NCBI GenBank assembly: GCA_002389765.1
Contig: DGQM01000024.1
Location: 309,896-373,895 of the forward strand
Length of the DNA: 64,000 nucleotides
Source of the DNA: Bacteroidetes bacterium UBA4414
GTDB lineage: Bacteria > Bacteroidota > Bacteroidia > Chitinophagales > Chitinophagaceae
Direction of reading: 5' to 3'
Below are positions 43,575 to 52,800 of the stretch, in pieces. Positions within the stretch are counted from its first letter, which is position 1. The number at the start of each line of letters is the position of its first letter. Below the pieces are notes generated by a model. That model had not been told where the DNA came from. It was given only the letters and a program-made list of their open reading frames with translations, and ran no database searches. Both the position numbers and the translations under genes were made by a program.

Positions 43575-44772
43575 GTATCAGCTCTGTTATACGGTTTACA
43601 ATTGCATCAGCTACAGCTTGTTTGCTTTGCAATGGTAATTCCTGTTGGGTTCCTTGTTTATCTATTAAAGTTACTTTATTTGTATCATGCCCGAAGCCTG
43701 CCCCTGCATCTTTTAACGAATTCAGCACAATCATATCAGCATTCTTACGATTCATCTTGTCCATTGCATGATGCAATTCATTGGTCGTTTCCAATGCAAA
43801 GCCTATGAGCAACTGATCTGCTTTTTTCACAGAGCCAAGCGTTGCAAGGATGTCTTTGTTCTTTACCAATTGTATATCTAACGTATCGCCCTGCTTTTTT
43901 ATTTTTTCAGGAGCTTTATTTGCGGGCTTATAATCTGCAACTGCTGCCGATAGTACGGCAATATTAGTATCTGAAAAAGCTGCTGTACAGGCATTGTACA
44001 TTTCCTCTGCACTTTCTACGCTGATGGTCTGTATACCAGCCTTGTTGGTATGTAAATGGGTAGGGCCCAGTACCAGTGTTACTATTGCGCCTGCATCTGC
44101 CAGCGCTTCTGCTATGGCTATGCCCATTTTGCCGGTAGAGAAATTACCAATGAAACGTACAGGGTCTATACGTTCATACGTAGGGCCCGCGGTTACCAGG
44201 GCTTTTTTACCCTTTAGCGGACTATTGTTTTTTTTTTGAAAGTAGTCTGCAAGAAATGCAACCAGTTCTTCAGGCTCTGCCATGCGGCCTTCGCCAATCA
44301 GCCCGCTTGCCAGCTCGCCGTGTGCTACAGGTATTATGGTATTACCATAGTTGCGTACTTTTTCAAGATTGTTTTTGGTGCTTTGGTGCAGCCACATATC
44401 TTCATCCATAGCAGGGGCAATAAACACGGGGCATATTGCAGACAGATATACGGCACATACCAGATTATCGCACAAGCCATTTGCCATTTTAGCAAGGGTA
44501 TTTGCACTGCACGGCGCTATCAGCATGGCATCTGCCCAACGTCCCATCTCTACGTGATTGTTCCAAGCGCTGCCATCGGCTACATTGCTATGTACGGGAT
44601 GTTTTGATACCGTGGCTAGTGCCAGCGAGCTCACGAAGGCCTCAGCAGCAGCAGTCGTAATCACGCGAACTTCCGCACCTGCCTTTATAAGCAGGCGTAC
44701 CAGTTGGGGTGTCTTGTATGCCGCAATGCTGCCTGTTACTGCCAGCACTATTTTTTTACCAGCTAATTGCAT
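43555..44772 (-). CDS. coaBC: bifunctional phosphopantothenoylcysteine decarboxylase/phosphopantothenate-cysteine ligase
   Basis: Two steps of coenzyme A synthesis in one 405-residue protein. The N-terminal CoaC flavoprotein has TGSIAAYKTPQLVRLL, the NHVEMGRWADAMLIAPCSAN region and the PAMDEDMW clamp. The C-terminal CoaB half has VTAGPTYERIDPVRFIGNFS and TGKMGIAIAEALADAG for CMP/phosphopantothenate. First gene of an operon with porD and DUF4296. The small RNA-polymerase omega gene that often precedes coaBC in this phylum is not present here. Confidence 0.95.
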   Translation of the reverse strand: MQLAGKKIVLAVTGSIAAYKTPQLVRLLIKAGAEVRVITTAAAEAFVSSLALATVSKHPVHSNVADGSAWNNHVEMGRWADAMLIAPCSANTLAKMANGLCDNLVCAVYLSAICPVFIAPAMDEDMWLHQSTKNNLEKVRNYGNTIIPVAHGELASGLIGEGRMAEPEELVAFLADYFQKKNNSPLKGKKALVTAGPTYERIDPVRFIGNFSTGKMGIAIAEALADAGAIVTLVLGPTHLHTNKAGIQTISVESAEEMYNACTAAFSDTNIAVLSAAVADYKPANKAPEKIKKQGDTLDIQLVKNKDILATLGSVKKADQLLIGFALETTNELHHAMDKMNRKNADMIVLNSLKDAGAGFGHDTNKVTLIDKQGTQQELPLQSKQAVADAIVNRITELIHAEKAV

Positions 44773-44854
44773 AGTAATATTTTGATATGCGAGCCTTTTG
44801 GCTTGCTCTGCAAGGTACAGATTTTTAGAAGATATTTATTTTAGGGCAGAGGCT

Positions 44855-45208
44855 TTACCTCGTTGATTGCAAGTGAATAATTGCATAGGCAAGTATTATC
44901 AACAGTAGAATAAGAACAATTGCTACCCACGCCCAGTAATTGTCTTTTATTGCTTTGCTGCGTCTGCGTGGTTTCTTTCTTATTTGTTGTTGCAAATCGC
45001 GGTTCAGCTTGTTGGTTATAGCAAGGCTTTCGTCGGCAGGCAAGGATTGCAAGCCTTCCAACGCATCAGATTCCATACCTGTTTCAGACAACCACATTTC
45101 TACCTCATGCTGCTGCTCGGCAGACAGTTTCCCATCAAAATATGCCTGTAGGATATCTTCGGTCAGCTTATCGCTTTTACGGTTCCATATATTGTCTTTG
45201 CCGTTCAT
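44855..45208 (-). CDS. single-pass anti-sigma-like protein with lost zinc ligands
   Basis: A 117-residue protein whose ATG overlaps the stop of the adjacent sigma gene (TAATG). The N-terminal half aligns with the zinc anti-sigma at 3027-4229 (LTEDILQAYFDGKLSAEQQH against LTKKQLKEYVSGSMSPEEAH), but all four metal ligands are replaced: Cys15 to Lys, His40 to Trp, Cys44 to Thr, Cys47 to Glu. A membrane helix lies at about residues 92-112, with a very basic stretch (KKPRRRSK) before it, so the N-terminus should be cytoplasmic. There is no periplasmic tail. Probably an anti-sigma factor that works without zinc. Confidence 0.8.
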   Translation of the reverse strand: MNGKDNIWNRKSDKLTEDILQAYFDGKLSAEQQHEVEMWLSETGMESDALEGLQSLPADESLAITNKLNRDLQQQIRKKPRRRSKAIKDNYWAWVAIVLILLLIILAYAIIHLQSTR

Positions 45209-45762
45209 TATTTCTTTTGCGTCAGTATCAGTTTTAGGTTGCGTTTCCCATTCTGAATATAGCTCTTTACCTGCTCAAAGGTAAAGTTTGTCTGCTCCAT
45301 TATCTGCTTGTAGCTCTGTTGCTGCATATAGAAGCGCTGTATGCATTGCTTCTGCTCAGGTTCCAGCTTCTGTATAGCATCCTGCATTGCTTCCAATGTT
45401 GTTTCTCGCCATATTCTCTCGTCTTTATCTTCATCTGTAGCAGATACATTGTACAATGTAGACTCGTCTGTATGATAATGCTTATCTCTTAATTGCTGTA
45501 AACAGTAATTGCGCAGCAACACATATAGCCATCCTTTGAAGTTTTGAATATCATCTTTGGGTAGGTGAGATATAGCTTTCATGAATACTTGTTGCACCGC
45601 ATCTTCTGCTGCATTCTTGTCTTTCAGGTATTTCATGGCAACACCAAGCAGCAACATCGTGTAGCGTTGCAGCAACACCCCCATCAGCGTATTATCTCCG
45701 CTTTTTCTGAAGGCGCTCAGTAGTTCTTCATCGGTTTTATATGTAGTTCCTCCGGTTGGCAA
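45208..45762 (-). CDS. ECF-type sigma factor, paralogue of the one at 2461
   Basis: A 184-residue sigma factor. Region 2 is seen as KYLKDKNAAEDAVQQVFMK, FKGWLYVLL and NYCLQQL; region 4 as QSYKQIMEQTNFTFEQVKS and IQNGKRNLKL. The only usable start is TTG at 45762 (TTG-CCA), matching the TTG-CCG start of the paralogue; in-frame stops lie upstream. It overlaps the zinc-less anti-sigma gene. The two pairs share gene order, overlap type and start codon, so they look like an old duplication. Confidence 0.92.
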   Translation of the reverse strand: MPTGGTTYKTDEELLSAFRKSGDNTLMGVLLQRYTMLLLGVAMKYLKDKNAAEDAVQQVFMKAISHLPKDDIQNFKGWLYVLLRNYCLQQLRDKHYHTDESTLYNVSATDEDKDERIWRETTLEAMQDAIQKLEPEQKQCIQRFYMQQQSYKQIMEQTNFTFEQVKSYIQNGKRNLKLILTQKK

Positions 45763-45876
45763 ATAACAGACTATATTCTATAGAAGCAAGAAACAGCAAT
45801 TTCCACAAAAAATGACTATTAACTGTTTGTATATAATAATGATTTATTGCATTTTAGTGTCAAATATCAACTACCT

Positions 45877-46746
45877 ATGATAAACAGACTACCTGTATTT
45901 CTGCTATTATTTGTTTTTGCTTTCTCGGGCAGCATCAAGTCTTTTGCTAAGGAAGATTATATAAAACAAGGTTATGTAAAACAAAGCCGTCTGCCATACA
46001 GTTTGCATAAATTTCAGTTGGGTTTATCTTCGTTTGCAGCCGCATCCTACTACAAAGGCGATTTTGTAAGTTTTGTAGATGGTAAATATAAAAGTGTTTA
46101 TTACGATGGCCCGTCAACTTCTAAAGGTGGGCTAGGGGTAACATTCGGTACACATTCGCGTTTGCTTCGGATGGGCAAAGCAACAGTATTAACCTGGGAT
46201 TTGGATTTTATGTATGGCTGGACATACTGGAAAGGTATTGGTCAGGGATTCTATAAAGAAAGAGAGTGGAATAACGGGGCTGTGACAACACAAATGGCAC
46301 TGCCTACAGGCATTAGCTTGAGATTTGGTTCGGATGCTGCACGCGAAAAAAATCAACGCTTCTGTATGAATTTCGGCGGGGGGATTATGCCTATGTACAA
46401 CAAAACAAGGTTGGAAGATACGGGTAAAAAAAATCCGAATGTCCAGAAGTTCTTCGGGTTTTCGCCATATGTGCGTTTTGAAGTAGGTATTTTTGCGGGT
46501 ATTTGCTGGAAGCTACGAGTGAACTACAACTTTGGAGATTACAAACTGATTAATGACAACGATAACTGGCACAAAGACAATCCGTTTGGTGTAGATAACT
46601 TCAACCTGAGAGGTAAAACAGGATTGAATGTATCATTGATAATGATGCCATTCTCTTACGATTGGCCCGATAATGGATGGTGGAACAACTCCCGAACATC
46701 TACCAAAATGTGGAAGGGTTGGAAAGCACGTAATAAACAAGATTAA
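45877..46746 (+). CDS. outer-membrane beta-barrel protein of unknown function
   Basis: About 289 residues from ATG 45877, which gives a good signal peptide (LLLFVFAFSGSIKSFA). The rest alternates aromatic and small residues with Asn/Gly turns (SSFAAASYYKGDF, GGLGVTFGTHSRLL, FGFSPYVRFEVGIFAG), as expected of an outer-membrane barrel. I do not recognise a named family. The TTG at 45847 is not used because ATG gives the signal peptide directly. It lies divergent from the sigma factor and could be part of its regulon, but this is speculation. Confidence 0.75.
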   Translation: MINRLPVFLLLFVFAFSGSIKSFAKEDYIKQGYVKQSRLPYSLHKFQLGLSSFAAASYYKGDFVSFVDGKYKSVYYDGPSTSKGGLGVTFGTHSRLLRMGKATVLTWDLDFMYGWTYWKGIGQGFYKEREWNNGAVTTQMALPTGISLRFGSDAAREKNQRFCMNFGGGIMPMYNKTRLEDTGKKNPNVQKFFGFSPYVRFEVGIFAGICWKLRVNYNFGDYKLINDNDNWHKDNPFGVDNFNLRGKTGLNVSLIMMPFSYDWPDNGWWNNSRTSTKMWKGWKARNKQD

Positions 46747-46775
46747 CGCGTCAATATTTTTATCTTTAGCCATCT

Positions 46776-48500
46776 ATGAAAAGATGGCTATTTTTTTGTT
46801 TTTCATTTTTATTGACAACTGCTCATGCGCAGGATTTTGAAACGGTGTTTGAACGTAGCGGTGGCACACAGTCTGTTACTTATCAGCAATTGGTAAAATA
46901 TTACCATGAACTGGATGAGCAGTATGCAACACTGCGAATGGTTGAGGTTGGTGAAACGGATACATACTATCCGCTGCATGTAGTTTACTACAGTGCAGAT
47001 GCAGGTTTTGATATTGCAGAATGGAAGGCAAAGAAGAAAACGATTATTCTTATTAATAACGGCATACACCCCGGAGAGCCTGATGGTATAGATGCGAGTA
47101 TGATGATGCTGCGCGATGCTGCACAAGGCAAAATACAAGTGCCTGATAATGTGGTGCTGGCAGTAATTCCTGTTTTTAATATTGGGGGTATGCTGAACCG
47201 TGGTAGCTATAGCAGAGCAAACCAGAACGGACCACAGGAATATGGGTTTCGTGGTAGTGCACAAAATCTTGATTTGAACAGAGACTTCATGAAGATGGAT
47301 GCAAGAGAAACACAAAGCCTTGTGTCACTGTTTCGCAGTCTTGACCCTGATATATTCATAGATAACCACGTAAGCGATGGGGCAGATTATCAACACGTAA
47401 TGACATTGCTTACTACACAGTACGATAAACTGGGTGGTGTAATGGGTAAATACCTGAAAGAAAACTTAGAACCTGCCGTGTACAGAGAAATGAAAAAGAA
47501 AGGTTATGATTTGGTGCCTTATGTAAACCATTGGGGGCATACACCTGAGGGTGGCTGGTTGGCATTTCACGAAGGTCCACGTTTTGCAAGTGGTTTCGCA
47601 GCTTTGTATCACACGTTTTCATTTGTTAGCGAAACGCATATGCTAAAGCCATTTAAACAACGTGTAGAAGCTACTTATACAATGATGAACAGCTTTATAA
47701 GAATAGCAGGTACAACAGGTGTTGATATACAAAAAATGAGAGCAAAGCAAAAAGCCGAATACCTGAAACAGTCTACTATACCACTTGCATGGGTGCCAGA
47801 TTCTTCAAGTCATTCTACCATCACATTTAAAGGTTATGAAAGTGGGTTCAAGCCAAGTGATATATCGGGCAAGCCAAGATTGTATTACGACAGAGAGAAG
47901 CCATACACCAAACAAATCACCTATTACGATTATTATAAGGCATCGCAGGCCGTAACTGCGCCAAGTGTATATTATGTGCCGAGAGGATGGAGCAGGGTAG
48001 TAGAGCGCCTGAAGGCAAACAATGTAAAAATGCAGGAAGTGCAGGCAGACACAACAATGCAACTGGGTGTATATATGATAGCAGGTTACGAAACATCTCC
48101 GCGTGCATACGAAGGACATTATCTGCATAGCAAAGTAAAAGTGAAATATGAGAAGCAATTTGTGAAACTGTATAAAGGAGATTATATCATTTCACTCAAT
48201 CAACCATCAGCACGTTATCTGATAGAGGTATTGGAGCCAACTGCACCAGATGCATTCTTTGCATGGGGATTCTTTGATGCTATATTGCAACAGAAGGAAT
48301 ACTATAGCGATTATGTATTTGAAGATGAAGGCGCAAAACTATTGCAGGGCGATAAAGCATTGCAGCAAAAACTGAATGAGAAAAAAGCTACAGATGCAAA
48401 GTTTGCAGAAGATGGGGAAGCACAGTTAGACTTTATCTACAATAATTCACCTTACCACGAGCCTGTACACATGCGCTATCCTGTTTTCAGGTTAGATTAA
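46776..48500 (+). CDS. secreted M14-family zinc carboxypeptidase
   Basis: A 574-residue peptidase with a signal peptide (residues 1-18, ending TTAHAQ). Zinc ligands are in NNGIHPGEPDG (His98-x2-Glu101), with a third His likely in FIDNHVSDGADYQ. LDLNRDFMKMDARETQ gives the substrate Asn-Arg pair. The region after about residue 310 is beta-rich. M14 enzymes remove C-terminal amino acids or cut cell-wall peptides. No T9SS sorting domain is present, so it probably stays in the periplasm. It overlaps the convergent pterin dehydratase gene by 9 bases. Confidence 0.9.
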   Translation: MKRWLFFCFSFLLTTAHAQDFETVFERSGGTQSVTYQQLVKYYHELDEQYATLRMVEVGETDTYYPLHVVYYSADAGFDIAEWKAKKKTIILINNGIHPGEPDGIDASMMMLRDAAQGKIQVPDNVVLAVIPVFNIGGMLNRGSYSRANQNGPQEYGFRGSAQNLDLNRDFMKMDARETQSLVSLFRSLDPDIFIDNHVSDGADYQHVMTLLTTQYDKLGGVMGKYLKENLEPAVYREMKKKGYDLVPYVNHWGHTPEGGWLAFHEGPRFASGFAALYHTFSFVSETHMLKPFKQRVEATYTMMNSFIRIAGTTGVDIQKMRAKQKAEYLKQSTIPLAWVPDSSSHSTITFKGYESGFKPSDISGKPRLYYDREKPYTKQITYYDYYKASQAVTAPSVYYVPRGWSRVVERLKANNVKMQEVQADTTMQLGVYMIAGYETSPRAYEGHYLHSKVKVKYEKQFVKLYKGDYIISLNQPSARYLIEVLEPTAPDAFFAWGFFDAILQQKEYYSDYVFEDEGAKLLQGDKALQQKLNEKKATDAKFAEDGEAQLDFIYNNSPYHEPVHMRYPVFRLD

Positions 48501-48722
48501 TGCATCTATATCGTTGGCTAATGCATGGTCTTTGCTGGTAACTATATTGCCTGCATCGTGTGTATTCAACCATATTTCTACAGTGTTCCACACATTCGTC
48601 CATTTAGGGTGATGGTCATGCTTTTCGGCTAGTATGGCAACACGTGTCATAAAGGCAAATGCTTCAGAGAAATCTTTGAATTGGAAGCGTTTGTAGAGCG
48701 TATTATTTTCTTCTTTCCACAT
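48492..48722 (-). CDS. phhB: pterin-4a-carbinolamine dehydratase
   Basis: A 76-residue enzyme that regenerates dihydrobiopterin from 4a-hydroxytetrahydropterin after aromatic-acid hydroxylation. The signature EKHDHHPKW, with spaced Trp (NTVEIWLNTHD) and a final Asp (SKDHALANDID), is complete. Length is somewhat shorter than the usual 95-110 residues, lacking the N-terminal strand. Phenylalanine hydroxylase is not in the window. The ends overlap the convergent M14 gene by 9 bases. Confidence 0.88.
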   Translation of the reverse strand: MWKEENNTLYKRFQFKDFSEAFAFMTRVAILAEKHDHHPKWTNVWNTVEIWLNTHDAGNIVTSKDHALANDIDALI

Positions 48723-48744
48723 AGTATAGGAGTTGTAATTAAAG

Positions 48745-49137
48745 TTAGCTTTTTACATCAAACCACACGGGTGTCGCATTGTCCCAGTCGCCATTATAGT
48801 TGATGGTTAGTTCTTCATTTTCGGCAATGGCGCGTACAGTCTTAATGAGGATGATTTTCTCATCATAATTCATAAAGTATTCGCAATTGGATGTATAGGA
48901 ATGGTTGTATACCGAAATATATCCCTGCGCCATGCAGCATTGGTTAGGGTTTTCCGGCGGATTCCATTCGAAAATATAATCGTGCAGCAAGGTTTTATCA
49001 AGTAGTATTCTTTCTTCTGCACTCATTATAATGACAGGCGATACTTCGATTATCGTATCAGCTTCTATCGCCTCCAGTGTAAACACACCACGGCCTTTAT
49101 TTTCGGTAGTATCTATGTACAGCGAATGAAGTATCAT
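48745..49137 (-). CDS. small SET-domain protein
   Basis: A 130-residue stand-alone SET fold, the S-adenosylmethionine-dependent lysine methyltransferase domain best known from eukaryotic histone enzymes. It shows the SET start (KGRGVFTLEAIEADTIIE), the SAM/pseudoknot motif YNHSYTSNCEY (NHxxxxN type) and EELTINYNGDW for the catalytic Tyr region. Most of the SET core is present; the pre-SET zinc cluster is absent. Target protein unknown. It starts on its own, 22 bases upstream of phhB, perhaps in one transcript. Confidence 0.85.
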   Translation of the reverse strand: MILHSLYIDTTENKGRGVFTLEAIEADTIIEVSPVIIMSAEERILLDKTLLHDYIFEWNPPENPNQCCMAQGYISVYNHSYTSNCEYFMNYDEKIILIKTVRAIAENEELTINYNGDWDNATPVWFDVKS

Positions 49138-49172
49138 ACCGCAAATGTCTTTTGAATATGCTTTAAAAACAA

Positions 49173-49199
49173 AACATCCCGCTGGTTCGGCGGGATGTT
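49173..49199 (-). terminator. intrinsic terminator after the DUF6580-like gene
   Basis: AACATCCCGC pairs with GCGGGATGTT around a short loop. On the minus strand it is followed by TTGTTTTTAAAG. Confidence 0.8.
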
Positions 49200-49221
49200 G
49201 CTGATATAAGTTTAAACGAGA

Positions 49222-49770
49222 TTATGCGTTTTGTACTTGTGTGCTTACAGCTTTCTTTGCCAAATGGTAAGCGCCAAACAATACTACACTACCAATCAAA
49301 TCTGTAGCCAGACTGTTTTTGTAGAATGGTATTGCATCAATAAATGTCTTAGCAAGACCGCTCATTGCGTAGCCATTCCAACCTGCCAGATAGTAGCCAA
49401 AGTTTGATACTACGAAGAAGATGAAAGAGCCAATCAATGAATAGCCTAATACTTTAACACCTGTTACGTTGCCCATTTTAGTGCCCAATAATGTAGTAAG
49501 CGCCATGCCACCATATACAAAGAACTGATCTAAGCCATAAAAGCCTTTAATACCTGTAAACAGGGTAAAGTATAAATCTGCCAGGAACATAGCTGCCAGT
49601 GGTAATATGTATGCATATTTTTTATCGGCAATAACAGCACCGCCAAACAGGCCTACAGCCGCTATTGGTGTGATGTTCGGTATGAACATTTCAGCAGAAA
49701 TAATGCGCATAACGGCAGCAGCCAGTATTAAACCTGCAGCCAGTATAATATTTGTATAGTTACGTTTCAT
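49222..49770 (-). CDS. integral membrane protein of the DUF6580 / ECF S-component-like type
   Basis: A 182-residue protein of about six helices (IILAAGLILAAAVMRII, TPIAAVGLFGGAVIAD, YILPLAAMFLADLYFTL, ALTTLLGTKMGNVTGV, YSLIGSFIFFVVSNFGYYL and a last LIGSVVLFGAYHLAK). The NITPIAAVGLFGGA and FFVVSNFGYYLAG patterns fit DUF6580, which resembles substrate-binding S components of ECF vitamin importers. No ECF ATPases are nearby, so the substrate is unknown. A TACTTTTG promoter element lies 7 bases before the ATG. Confidence 0.75.
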   Translation of the reverse strand: MKRNYTNIILAAGLILAAAVMRIISAEMFIPNITPIAAVGLFGGAVIADKKYAYILPLAAMFLADLYFTLFTGIKGFYGLDQFFVYGGMALTTLLGTKMGNVTGVKVLGYSLIGSFIFFVVSNFGYYLAGWNGYAMSGLAKTFIDAIPFYKNSLATDLIGSVVLFGAYHLAKKAVSTQVQNA

Positions 49771-49777
49771 CTTACGT

Positions 49778-49785
49778 CAAAAGTA
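49778..49785 (-). promoter_or_regulatory. -7 promoter element close to the DUF6580 start
   Basis: Minus-strand TACTTTTG matches TAnnTTTG only 7 bases before the ATG at 49770, implying a leader of just a few bases. Confidence 0.45.
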
Positions 49786-49846
49786 TAAAGTAGGAAGCAA
49801 TTATTAAAAAACAAAAATTCACATATCCCCAATTGTCATACAAGGG

Positions 49847-52800
49847 CTATTGTAAGCCCCTGCCATGACAACTTTTGTATTTCTTACCACTACCGCAAGG
49901 GCAAGGGTCATTTCGGCCTATTTTGGGGCCTGCTTGTACCGGTGTGCGCCTTACTGCAGTGTCTTCATTGTATACATCATGCTCGTCTGCAGCATAGTCC
50001 TGTCCTGCTTCGTCTATCTCTTCTTTGTTCATCTGCAGTTCGCTCATATCTGTATGCTGAGGAATCTCATCTACAGCCTGTGGCGGTGCATCCTGCATTG
50101 GTATGCCGGCGCGCAGCAGGAATGATGTGATAGTTTTGTTCGTTTCCAGCATCATTTGTTTGAACAGGTTGAACGCTTCGAATTTGTATATCAGTAGCGG
50201 GTCTTTCTGTTCGTACGATGCCATCTGTACAGAATTGCGCAGGTCGTCCATAGCACGCAGGTGGTCTTTCCACGCATCGTCTATCAGTGCCAGCGTCATA
50301 TTCTTTTCCAGTGTTTGGTATACACTGCGTCCGTTTGTAGCAACCGCTTCTTTCAGGTTAGCATATACCTGTATACCGCGAATACCATCTGTAAACGGAA
50401 TAACAATGTTTTCAACACGGTCGCCGTTTTCATTCAGTATCTGTGTAAGTGCAGGCAGTATGTTTTCGCTGATGGCAGCTGTTTTACGAGTATAGAATTC
50501 TTTTACCTGATTGTACAGTTTGTCGCCTATTGCGCTCAGGTCGCCTTTTGCAAACTCATCTGCTGTAATGCCTTGTGGCTCCATTGCCAAGTGCATCATA
50601 ACATCCAGCTTGAAGGCTTCAAAATCTCTGCTGTCTTCAAACTTAGTAGCAGTATCTATGCACACATCATACATTGCATTGTCGATGTCTATTGCAAGAC
50701 GGTCGCCAAACAATGCGTGGTTGCGGCGTTTATAGATAACGTCGCGCTGAGAGTTCATTACGTCATCGTACTCCAGCAGGCGCTTACGTATACCAAAGTT
50801 GTTTTCTTCTACTTTCTTCTGTGCACGCTCAATAGATTTGGTAATCATGCTGTGTTGCAGCACTTCGCCATCTTTATGGCCCATTTTATCCATCAGCGAT
50901 GCAATGCGTTCAGAACCGAACAAGCGCATCAAATCATCTTCCAATGAAACGAAGAATTGAGATGTACCAGGATCGCCCTGACGACCTGCACGACCACGCA
51001 ACTGGCGGTCTACACGGCGGCTTTCGTGGCGTTCTGTACCTATGATGGCAAGACCACCGGCTTCCTTCACACCAGGTCCGAGTTTGATATCCGTACCACG
51101 GCCTGCCATGTTGGTAGCAATGGTTACAGAACCTGTCAAACCTGCTTCTGCAACTACTTGTGCTTCTTTAGAGTGTTGTTTGGCGTTCAGTACGTTGTGT
51201 GGTATTTTCTTTTGCTGCAGCATGCGGCTCAGCAATTCAGATACCTCTACAGATGTAGTACCAACCAGTACCGGACGGCCTACACCACGCAGTGCTTCTA
51301 TCTCATCGATAACAGCTTTATACTTCTCTCGTTTAGTTTTGTAAACAAGGTCTTGCTGATCTTTACGAGATATTGGAACGTTTGTAGGAATAGCTACTAC
51401 ATCCAGTTTGTAGATTTCCCAAAGTTCGCCCGCTTCTGTTTCTGCCGTACCCGTCATACCACCCAGTTTGTGGTACATACGGAAGAAGTTTTGCAGTGTG
51501 ATGGTAGCGAATGTTTGTGTAGCGGCTTCAACCTCTACATTTTCTTTCGCTTCTATTGCCTGATGCAAACCATCGCTATAGCGGCGGCCATCCAGAATAC
51601 GGCCTGTTTGTTCGTCAACGATTTTTACTTTGCCATCCATTACTACATACTCCACGTCTTTTTCAAACAGTGTATATGCTTTCAGCAATTGCTGAATAGA
51701 GTGGATGCGGTCTGCTTTTATTGAATATTCCTGTAGCAGCGCGTCTTTACGTTGCGCTTTTTCTTCAGGAGATGCGTCCATGTTTTCAATGGCTGTAAGA
51801 CCTGTTGCAATATCCGGCAGGATAAAGAAATGAGGGTCTTCGCCTGATTGAGTGATGAGCGCAAGGCCTTTTTCTGTCAGGTCTACGCTGTTTTGTTTTT
51901 CTTCTATGTAGAAGTATAGTTCAGAGTCCACCACAGGCATATTGCGTTTTTGCTCGCCTATGAAGTGGTTTTCTGCTTTTTGCAGTATTTGCTTGTTACC
52001 TTCTTCGCTTAGGAATTTGATAAGGGCAGTGCTCTTTGGCAAGCCCCTGTATGCACGATACAAGTGCAGGCCACCATTATCTTTGTCGGCTTTACCTTCA
52101 GCAATCAGTTTCTTAGCTTCTGTAATGCTGTTATTGATTACACGTTTTTGTGCTTCAATCAGTTTTTCGATACGAGGCTTCAATACGTGGAACTGTTGCT
52201 CATCGCCACGAGGTACAGGGCCTGATATGATAAGCGGTGTACGTGCATCATCTACCAATACGCTATCCACCTCATCCACCATGGCATAATGGTGTTTGCG
52301 TTGCACTTTTTCATCAGGGTGGTGCACCATGTTATCGCGCAGGTAGTCAAAACCAAATTCGTTGTTGGTACCATACGTGATGTCTGCCATATACGCTTTG
52401 CGGCGCATAGGTGAGTTTGGCTGGTGCTTATCGATACAGTCTACTGTCAGGCCGAGGAATTCAAACAGTGGTCCGTTCCATTCCTGGTCACGACGAGCCA
52501 GATAATCATTCACCGTTACAATATGTACACCTTCGCCCGGAAGCGCATTCAGGTATGCCGGTAGGGTAGATACAAGTGTTTTACCCTCACCCGTAGCCAT
52601 TTCGGCAATTTTACCTTCGTGTAGTGTAAGACCACCAATCAGCTGCACATCATAGTGCACCATGTTCCACGTTACAGTATTACCTGCAGCCTGCCATGAA
52701 TTGCTGAAGTGGCACATATCGCCATCTACACGTATATAGTCTTTTTCAAGCGCCAGTTCTTTATCCAGTTCTGTAGCTTTCGATACGATAACCGGATTTT

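Noticed and set aside
50261..51724. Frames antisense to secA
   Set aside because: Cys/Phe-rich composition and no start context; they mirror the secA codon pattern.
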